The notes under the pieces are model-generated. The model was not told the DNA's origin, did no database searches, and was given only the letters and a program-made list of their open reading frames with translations. Position numbers and translations under genes: made by a program. This document shows, in pieces, positions 38,344 through 46,855 of a stretch of 64,000 nucleotides of DNA (its first letter is position 1; every line of letters begins with the position of its first letter). Location: contig LLEY01000229.1 of the NCBI GenBank assembly GCA_001414485.1, positions 1-64,000 of the forward strand, read 5' to 3'. This DNA comes from Calycina herbarum (taxonomy: Eukaryota > Ascomycota > Leotiomycetes > Helotiales > Pezizellaceae).

Positions 38344-38776
38344 ACGTATATGTATAGCGAACCGGCTAAACAAGCGAACCGGCTAACTAAAAACACATCT
38401 AAAATCGCGATTTTGACATTTTAATATCTCTACGAACTATTAATCAAAAGTTTTAAAATTAAAACTTTAATTTCATTACTATATATATATTTAGAATTCT
38501 AAGTTTCAGACGCTATATGATTTTACTTAGCGATTCGCTTAAAAATACCTTTATAATCTTATCTTTTTTCTTCTTCTTTTAATAACTTTTTAATATAAAT
38601 TAGCCTTAGTCTTACATTTTATAACTTTTATATTTATATAGTAATAAAATCAAAGTTTTAATTTTGAAATTTTTAATCAACAATTCGTAAAGATATTAAA
38701 ATATTAAAATCGCGATTTTAGGTATATTTTCAGTTAGCCGGTTCGCTTGTTTAGCCGGTTCGCTATATATACACGT
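38344..38776. mobile_element. MITE with P2-type ends
   Basis: 433 bp, TA on both sides (38342-38343, 38777-38778). The ends start ACGTATATGTATAGCGAACC and carry GCGAACCGGCTAA twice, matching P2. Behind them the inverted repeat continues, imperfectly, for about 130 bp more (for example AAATCGCGATTTT on both arms). There is no transposase. The uninterrupted target is preserved in A2 at 19127-19128, confirming clean insertion into TA. It was probably mobilised by a P2-type transposase. Confidence 0.92.
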
Positions 38777-41477
38777 TATCTATATTAAAATCGTATAAAA
38801 TAGGTTTTTCTATAAACCTTACTTTAATTCTCTAAAAAGCGTTCTTAGTCTATTTATTCTAAATAATTTTAATAGCCTTTTTTACTAATACTAATATTAG
38901 CTTAGTAATCTTTATATAGTCTTAGATAAACAGACAGCAGAAGTTTATAAATCTAAAGAAGAACTATATATCTTTTATATTCTCTAGTAATTTCTAGTTT
39001 AAGATATCTTAGATCTTTACTAGATCTATTTCTATTTTCTCTAAGCTAAATACTTATCCTAGAAAAAGTATCTAAGTTACTCTAAACTTGTATTTTAAGA
39101 GTTTTAATTAAGAGTTTACTTTTATAAGCTATTATAAAACTTCTTTAATATATCTCTTATATTCTTCTTCTTTTTCTAAGAAGATTAAGATATTATCTAA
39201 GTAATAAATTACTATTACTTCTAAAAGATCTTCTAAAATATTATTATTTTATCTCTAATATATAGCTAGTACGTTATATAGTCTAAATAGTATATCTATA
39301 TATTTGTAAAGACTTAATAGTAAGGCGAATACTATCTTTTATTTATCTTTAACTTTTATTTATATAAGTCTATAAGTATTTTATTAATCTAGTTTCGTAA
39401 ATCGTACTACTTTACTTAACTTATCTTATAAGTATTAGCTAGGTAGCAGGCGATAAGCGTTCTTAACTATAGTATAATTTACTTCTTAGTAATTAATATA
39501 TACTCTTCTCTCTAGGTTGTCTTTCTTTTTACTAATAAGTATATTTAAGGTAATTAATAACTTAGATTTCTTAATATATCTCTTCTTAATATCTTCTCTT
39601 ATATAACTTTCTATCTTTTATAAGCTTTTCTAGTTATATAACTAAAGCTTCTACTTTAAAAGATAATAACTCTCTTTTAATTTAATCTTATAATCCTATA
39701 AGTAATATTCTAGCAAGGCTTATAAATCTTCTAGGTTTTTAAACAAAGCTCTAAATTCTCTATACTATATAGGTATTTTGTTATTAGCTGGTTTACTAAC
39801 CTATAGAGGACCTTAGATAAGGTGTTCTAGTGTCTTAGAAGAGGTAGTACTAACCTTGTTCTAGCCTTATAGTTATAATTATAAACCTATATAATTATAT
39901 TAACTAAAGGTTATTTTCTAAGCCTTCTAGTTACTATTTAGATTATATTCTTAAATCTATAGTATACTAAGTATTACTTCTTTACTTCCTATCTCGATAA
40001 TATCAAATTATATATTTAAATAGTATTCTTTAATATTAACTTTTATTAGAATAGTCTACTAATTAATAACTCTATTTTAGTATATAATATCCGTTCTATT
40101 AACTACTCCTAGATAGTATAGCTTTATACCTTTGATTAAGATATTTAGCTTCTTTAAAGCTATTAGAGAAATAAAGTTACTCGTTGCTTCTAAGTCTATT
40201 ATAACTTATAACTTCTTTCCTTATATTTTCATAGTTACTACTAACTGTCTTTCTTCTAAAGTAGCGTCTAATTTTACCTTAATATATTAGACTTCAAAGG
40301 ATTGATTTTCTTAGTTATATTTTCGTTCTTTCTTACTTTTATACTATAGAAAGAATTTCACTCTTTCCTAGTCTATATATACTATCTCGTATACTAATTA
40401 GTATTTTATAATTCCTATAGTCTTAGAAGTCCTTCTTATAAATCGTTTTAGTAAGTTTCTATATCTATATTAGACCTACTTATAACTAGTCTTCTTAATA
40501 GTTTTTATAGACTATAGTTCTTTTATATATAGATAATCTAAAGTAGCTTCTAGTATACTTATCTCTAGTTTAATATAATAAACCTTAAAACTTCTTCTAC
40601 TATTATCTTTCTTTAAAGAGCTTAAGAAGAATATCACCTTTTTATTATTAGAAAAGACTACCTTATATATTAGACTATCTTCTATAGTTCTCTTAAGTTT
40701 TAGAAGAGTTCTAATAAAACATCTCTCTATTAACTAGTCTAATATAGTATATAGTTTATATTAAACCTATTTAATAGTTGTTTTTTATAAGGTTTTAGTA
40801 ATCTATCGTTTACCTTCTTTTAGTTAGTAAAATTCCTAGATTAGAGTAGCTTAGAGGTTTACTTAAATAACTCTAAATATCTGCTAATCTTCTAATTCTT
40901 TAAATAATATTACTATTTCTTTCTTTACTCTTAATATCTAATATTTCTTATTAATTTCTAACTTATAGTCTTAACTAGGTAAGTAGGTAGTAATATCTAA
41001 TTTTAGATATCTATTATATTTATTAAAACCTTCTAGATAATACTACTACTATTTAATAATATTATTCTTTAAGCTAGTAACTATCTATAAGTCTCTCTTC
41101 TCTAGGTAGTTGTTTAATACTATCTATTCTAGTCTAGGTTCTTTAAATTTAGTAGTTCCTCTTCTAGTAATATAGCTAACTATTATTACTTAGTCTTATT
41201 TATTCTAAACGATTATATAAGTAGTTAAAACTATAGAGTTAATTCCCTAAGTAGAATATAGATTCTAAAAATTAGGTTTTTAATTTTCTATATATACTTA
41301 TCTATTCCCTCTCTTAAAAGTTCTAATAAATACTTATGTCTTACTCTATTTAGGCTTATATATTCTTAGATCTACCTCTAATAAATTAGATACTAATTCT
41401 AACGATTCTAATAAACTTATTAATAGTAGCGATTCGTATTCTACTTAAAGAGGTAATTTATAATCTATTTCCGACTA

Positions 41478-42603
41478 ACGTGTTTTATAAGCGAGCTGGC
41501 TATATAAGCGAGCTGGCTATATAAGCGAGCTAGTTACTTTTCCGAATAACTTATTTTTAAATATAAATTACTTAATACTAGAATAAGCTATTATATTATA
41601 TAAGATACTATAAGATTATTCAGAGTCGTTACTATCTTTAGCATCTACTATTTCTACTTAATAAGTACGAGAATTATATCTAATTTTACTATAACGTCTA
41701 TAGTACCTCTCTACTCGAACCTTCTTTTTTATCTCTCTACTACTCTTCTAATCGCTATTTTCTATAGAAGTAATTAAACTAATTACCTCCTCTACTATTA
41801 ATATCTCTTAACTCTGGATATATTTCCTTTTCTAACTTTTATACTTAGTTATCTTACGAAGATCTGTGATTTCTTTCTATATTAATACTATTACCTAATC
41901 TATTATATTAACTTCTTAAATAACTATAACCTATTCGCGATTACCTAGCTAAACTTTTTTATATCTCTCGTATATCTCTAAACTTATAATAATAAGCTAA
42001 GATAATATAACATCTATTATAAAACTAGTCTTATTAAAATTATATATATTCTTATCTATAATACTATGTTTATCCTTAAATAACTATATAAGTATAAACT
42101 ATAGGCTAATAATCCGCGGATCTTTAGTTAAAGCTTACTAATAATTATAAGAACAACTCTACCGAGTTTTTAGCTTAGATATACGCCGAATAAAGTTGTC
42201 TAGCTAGTTCCTGTCTATAGGCTGTCTATCGCGCTTCTTTAGTAAGTTATTAGCTATATCTCGTACTATATCCTTTATAGGTAAAAACTCTCTCGAATCC
42301 TACTTTAATATATACTTAATTATCGCCTCCTTCTCTAGCTTCGTAAGTTTCTTCGAATTAGGCTTGTAATCGCGTCTTAGTTAGATTCTAGCGCGTCGGC
42401 TTGAAATAGTAGATCGAGGGGTATTATAAGCCTTTGTAACGCTTCGTTAGGTAATTAACGTATTATTTTTAAGTGCTTAGATAGCTAAGTTAATCTTGTT
42501 TTCGTTAGAAGACATTTAAGCGTTGTTTAGTAGAGATAATATAACTAGAAGTTAATAATTATTATAAAGTTTGAAAAGTAGCCAGCTTGCTTATAAAACA
42601 CGT
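41478..42603 (-). mobile_element. deleted pogo/Fot1-like element P4
   Basis: 1126 bp, TA on both sides (41476-41477, 42604-42605). The ends start ACGTGTTTTATAAGCGAGCT. The left end carries the unit TATAAGCGAGCTGGC three times, the right end only once. A transposase remnant on the minus strand retains the NFNKTSFII block (first-Asp region, Asp to Asn) and N-terminal sequence, while the C-terminal half is missing. An undisturbed site is visible in A2 near 21856. Confidence 0.88.
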
Positions 42604-42605
42604 TA

Positions 42606-43800
42606 TATATTATAATATTCTTTAAGTAGTAGATTTCTATTATTATTAGTATTCTAAACTCTACTAGCTTATAACTCGATCCCTTCGTTTAGCTATAGGT
42701 ATATAGCGTCTACTATTATATTTATAGCGTCTGTTTTAATCTACGTACTATATTCTCTAGTCTTAAGTTCTTCGTCTATAAGTTTAATTTTATTAAGTAA
42801 AGCTACTTCTTTTTTAACTATAGTATTAATATAACCTTTTCTTTTAGAGTCTTTCTTCTTACTATACTTATTTACTCTATAACTAGAGAGGCTATAGTTA
42901 TAATATAAGTTCTACTTATATCGACGATTTTACTCTTCTTAAGAAAGTCCTTCTTTTTTTAGAAAGGTTTTCTTCTATATAGTGTTTGTCTCCTTACTAT
43001 GTTTAGTATAAGAGTATTTCTACTTTCTTAATCTTTTACTCTTTTCCTTATATCTAGGGTTACTTTTCTTAAATTCGTATAGGCGGTTATCTAGCTAGAT
43101 AACCTTCTTAATTATATTTATAATAGTTAAGAACTATATATTCTATTTAGCTATTTTCTTATAGATATATACTTTTAATCCTTTATAGAAGAGTTTTATA
43201 AGAGCGATAGTATCTTATTCTAATTTTATTTTATAATATTAGAATTTATTAATATAATCTATTACTAATCTAGTTTAGTATAGATCTAAAAGCTTATATA
43301 TAGTAGTTTAGATAATATTAAAATCTTTAAAGACTTTTCTAATAGTTATCTTAAATCCTTTCTAAGATTTAAATATAATCTTAGTTAATTCTATCTTTCT
43401 ATCTTTATTCTTATTCTTAAAGAAATTCTTAAAGTATAGCTAAGCCTATTCTAATACTAATCCTCTTAAGTAGGAGATAGTAAAGATAGTTTATAAATTA
43501 TAATTACCTTTGAATTTATTAGAATTAAAGTTAAAGTAGATGTCTATTTAGAGAATGAATAAGTTGAGTTTCTTATACTTTCTATAATATATATCTAGTA
43601 TCTTAATTTTAATAGACTTAAGTACTTCGACCTTATAGGGCTTGAGAGCGTCTAGTATACTGATATTATCGTCGTTCCTAGGTAACTGTATACTAGTAGG
43701 TGTTCTTCTAGTAGTACTTCTAGATGTTTCTATAACGTTGACTCGACTAGTATTTAGGCTAGCTGCGGCAGGTGTTGCTAGGGCTATAGCGACTAAACTT
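42606..43800 (-). pseudogene. gag of A3
   Basis: Among the better readable gags: on the minus strand the first 60 or so codons are free of stops, from an Ala/Thr-rich start through SRVNVIETSRSTTRRTP to an acidic LDALKPYK segment. RIP stops increase downstream. The zinc knuckle at about 42865-42906 is converted to Tyr at its Cys positions as in A1 and A2. The gradient matches the RIP boundary close by. Confidence 0.72.
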
Positions 43801-43818
43801 CTAAGCAGGTGCTTAAAG

Positions 43819-44264
43819 TATAATAAAACTTAAACGAACTAAATAAAGATAACTAAGTCTTGAAGGTTAGTATATAGGTAAGAAGTATAGATACGCTGGG
43901 TTGTTTACTTAGAAGTGAACTCGTTACTTATATCAAAGATATTAAATAAGATAATAAGATTAATAACTAAAGTTGAGTACGAAGCTCCTATCTAATGGTA
44001 GACGTGCTAGTCTTATATAGAACCTTCGTTCTCTAAGTACATCGCTTTCATCGCTCGCGATTACGGCGATCAGGGCGATATAAGCGATCACGTTACATGA
44101 CCATACGTGACTTCCAACAGTCTTACAATAGTGAGATCCTGAAACCCTCAAATGCCTTCTGCATTACTGATTTCCTCCTATGTTACCTTCCTTTCCTAGA
44201 TGTCGTGCCTTGTCCTGTCAGAGCGCCGTCTGGACTACTTACCACGCAGCCGTGATTCGTGACA
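43819..44264 (-). repeat. 5' LTR of A3, half RIP-free
   Basis: 446 bp. The part left of about 44040 is TpA-rich; the part right of it is nearly unmutated (ends CGTGATTCGTGACA). The middle holds GCGAT/ATCGC words in alternating orientation (about 44041-44090), able to form a hairpin. The duplication TATAG follows. Confidence 0.9.
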
Positions 44265-44269
44265 TATAG

Positions 44270-44812
44270 ATTCAGAGATATCAGCTGTAAGTGAAGGAGC
44301 AAGAGAAGCGGCGTGGCTTAAGAAGCTATAGAAGGATATAGGGGAGACATTTACGATACCCTCACTTTACTACGATAACGAGGCAGCTGTACAACTTTGT
44401 AAAGATACTAAGTTCTATTAAAGATCTAAGTATATTGAAACTAAACACTTATACGTACGAAACGACATAGTTCAAAGGAATCGCCTTAAAGTGCTCAAAA
44501 TACTAGGAAAGAACTAACCTGCTGATATCCTTACTAAACAACTTATAAAGGATACGTTTAATACACATTGTCGAACGCTTGGGATGAAAAAGAAGGATTG
44601 AGTACTCTTATACCGTGGTACAAGTGTAAGGCACTTCGTGGAGCTGCCGAACTTCCAAAGAGGAGACGTAGGCACTACAACTGTAGGTTGTTACAGGAGT
44701 TAAGGAGGCTCAAGGGATTAACTTTGCAAACTTGGCCAATTTGAGGAGGCTTGGCAAGTGGGAATAGCTTCACTTTGACAAGTGGATCAAGAGCTTATTA
44801 CGTATGGGGGAG
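44270..44812 (+). pseudogene. copia element D, RNase H C-terminus
   Basis: The + strand continues the frame cut at 32679: SEISAVSEGAREAAWLKKL, then YYDNEAAVQL, KYIETKHLYVR and ADILTKQL, the standard end of Ty1/copia RNase H. A few stops remain (after KKL, in TKFY*RSK and KN*PAD) at Gln/Trp-like positions. The sequence is otherwise of normal composition. A purine run (GTATGGGGGAG) leads into the LTR. No full D element exists in the window because the 5' part is missing. Confidence 0.88.
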
Positions 44813-44969
44813 TGTCAGAAATCAGGTGATTTGGGGGCCAAATCTTGTTGCTTAATAAGCCCTTGGAACATATTTAGACTGTTTGTCCGTATAGACAACT
44901 TAGACTCGTAATCATCGAATCCATCAATACACAGATCAAAACCATCACTTCCATCCCCCATTCTTGACA
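44813..44969 (+). repeat. 3' LTR of copia element D
   Basis: 157 bp from TGTCAGAAATCAGG to CATTCTTGACA, with the canonical inverted ends TGTCA...TGACA and the purine tract directly before it. It joins the aldo-keto reductase relic without a gap; the next five bases ATGAT should be one copy of the target duplication. No 5' LTR was found in the window. Confidence 0.85.
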
Positions 44970-45950
44970 ATGATCCTCTGGTTAGGAATTTCTACACCGT
45001 CTCAGCGGCCCAGGAATGTCTCGACTTACTTCGCGGCTTTGGATTCTCTCGCCTTGATACAGCTAGGCTTTACTCTCCCAATGTTCCCGGGACCTGTGAA
45101 CCGTTGCTTGGAAAGACAAACGCCAAAGATTGGGCCGCTATTGATAGCAAGGTCTATGCCAATCCGACACTCCACAGTGGTAGAATCCTTGAGGAAATCG
45201 ATACCTCGCTCAACCTACTCGGTATTGCTTGCCTTAACATCTATTACCTCCATGGCCCAGACAGGCAGACTCCCCTTGAAGAGCAGTGCTGTGCTATGAA
45301 CCATGCTTACCAGAGGGGGAAATTTCGGAGATTTGGCATTAGCAACGTGAGTCCATCAGAGGTGGATGAAATTGCAAACATCTGCAAACAGAACAATTGG
45401 ATTGCACCTTCTGTTTATCAGGGCCACTACAACGCAATATCTCGTCTCGCCGAAGACGAACTACTTCCTATACTTCGGAAAAATAAAATGAGCTTTTATG
45501 CATATTCTCCAGCTGCTGGGGGCATCTTCTCTGGTACCAAAACGGGGGTGCCCTCTCAGAGATTACAAGGCTCTCGATGGACAGAAGAGGTAAAGTTTCA
45601 TACTCGGCCCGTTTGTACAATCCATGCTTACATTTCTTAAGGGCCCCACCAGTGACATACACAGAGAATGGTATCATCGAGACGCTGTGATTCAAGCAGC
45701 GTTCAGTTTATCTCAAACCGCGGAAGCGATGGGCCTCTCCGGTCATACTGTATCGCTACGCTGGGCTCTGTATCATTCTGCATTGAGTGGCAAATATGGG
45801 GACTCCATCGTGTTGGGGTGAAGCTCTTTGGAACAAGTAGAAGCAAATTTAATAGCTTGTACTGCTGGACCACTTTCTGATCAACTTGTTAGTCTGGTAG
45901 ACGGTGTGTGGGAAATAACAAAAGATAATCCGCCCCCTGGGTGGATATAA
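44970..45950 (+). pseudogene. aldo-keto reductase, 5'-truncated by copia
   Basis: The reading begins exactly at the LTR edge and lacks the first strand of the barrel. It resembles the aflatoxin-aldehyde-reductase branch (AKR7-like) of NAD(P)H aldo-keto reductases: DTARLY (catalytic Asp and Tyr), then DSKVY, LNIYYLHGPD, GKFRRFGISN, YQGHYN and FYAYSPAAGG in order. A frameshift near 45598 moves the C-terminal third into the next frame (KGPTSD, AFSLSQTAEAMG, LRWALYHSAL). A TGA at 45819-45821 interrupts it before SSLEQVEANL; the old stop is at 45948. Thus one truncation, one frameshift and one nonsense change. Upstream codons must lie on the far side of the copia element. Confidence 0.85.
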
Positions 45951-46205
45951 ATACTCTATCTATTGTTCATGTTTATTTAGGTTCTATCTATTCGTTTCCA
46001 AGGGGTGCATAAAAACTACATTAATCTTGCCTCGCTTATTTTTACTTTGGTGGAAAATAACCCGTTTACCATAAACCAGACTAAGTGTAGCACTATAGTA
46101 GTGTACTGTTCCCTACAATTAGCAAGGAAGATGTTGAGAGAAGGATTCAAGCAGAATGGGATTATCATTACTCCTGTGCAACTAGGTCACAAGCGAGCCA
46201 AGTTC

Positions 46206-46855
46206 CTAGATTGGGGTTACGACGATAGCATCCAAGTTCTGCGATACAACCTCATAATACCCAGTAGTATTCCACCCAGTAGCACGATCAGTAAACCAAG
46301 TCTTCGGGGTCTCGTTTCCCCTCAGTAGCCATTCTACCGAATGCTGGCCCGCGATTCCAGCACCAGCACCATTCAGCATGTCGAATGTACCCTCATGCCC
46401 GTTATTATCATTAGCTTTAAAAGCTGGGGTTAGCGAATTTAAATTTGTATAATCCCGCTCTCCCTGTTGTTTGCATTAGCACTCTCCATCCCTCGAAAAT
46501 ATATATTTGCTCACATTTCATAAGCGACATCAGTCACTCCCCCATTAATTAAAAACACCGGCTCAATTATACTAGGCATCCCCTCCGCACTGTTCCAAAT
46601 GCCCAAATGCCCAACCCGGCCATCGTGCGCACCAACAGCATATGCTTCAAGCACAACGCAACTTAGACCCCAAGCGGCAATTCTGGTCTTGTCTTTCCCA
46701 GCGTTCGTGATACCCAGTCGATTGCTTCAGTCAATGCACCAGGGTTATTACCCGTCTCCACTTACTCTTCTGGGTCAACGCAGACGTACCTAGACTATCA
46801 CGGGAAGCTTTAGGGTGGATGTGGAGAATGCTGATTGCAGTGGTTGGTATAAAGT
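46206..46855 (-). pseudogene. alpha/beta hydrolase-like, decayed
   Basis: On the minus strand the pieces read in order: KLPVIV near 46810, EAIDWVS, then in another frame TRIAAWGLSCVVLEAYAV, LGIWNSAEGM and VFLINGGVTDVAYE, and after a break GHEGTFDMLNGAG and VEWLLRGNE, to a stop at 46206-46208. The order fits small fungal alpha/beta hydrolases of the dienelactone-hydrolase/PHB-depolymerase type. The nucleophile elbow reads G-L-S-C-V instead of G-x-S-x-G. At least one frameshift, several stops and about 110 nt of unreadable sequence between AYE and GHEG show it is dead. Function beyond a hydrolase is not inferred. Confidence 0.65.

Larger units (their letters stand above)
34250..41450 (-). pseudogene. 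pol of A3 (RIP-destroyed, three insertions)
   Basis: Colinear with A1/A2 pol on the minus strand: chromodomain end near 34250-34430, RT box YLDNILIF near 39189-39215. P3 and the MITE interrupt it, and P4 begins just past it at 41478. The stretch 37724-37900 is diverged from the A1/A2 counterpart, so the P3 site could not be checked against an empty site. Sequence between 33596 and 34250 differs from A1/A2 and has a purine-rich run near 34095-34130. Confidence 0.68.
32680..44264 (-). mobile_element. Ty3/gypsy A3 carrying four secondary insertions
   Basis: Element of family A, bounded by a perfect duplication TATAG (32675-32679 and 44265-44269) and inserted in copia D. Its LTRs are about 446 bp and form a subfamily distinct from A1/A2 in the middle third. 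Internal insertions: solo LTR 33114-33560, P3 35577-37723, MITE 38344-38776, P4 41478-42603. Without them it is about 7.4 kb. Minus strand: gag (42606-43800), RT with YLDN box near 39189-39215, integrase and chromodomain towards 34250. The right end (after about 44050) is almost free of RIP changes. Confidence 0.9.

Noticed and set aside
43642..43833. 63-codon + strand frame
   Set aside because: Antisense of the A3 gag start and LTR edge; the coding sense is minus (gag motifs, zinc knuckle, RT).
43960..44151. 63-codon minus strand frame
   Set aside because: Lies wholly inside the A3 LTR, crossing the GCGAT palindromes; no domain.
44964..45299. 111-codon + strand frame overlapping the AKR relic
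   Set aside because: Wrong frame: AKR motifs (DTARLY, DSKVY, LHGPD) are all in the frame of 45104.
46005..46328. 107-codon + strand frame
   Set aside because: Partly antisense of the alpha/beta hydrolase relic, which has recognisable motifs on the minus strand.
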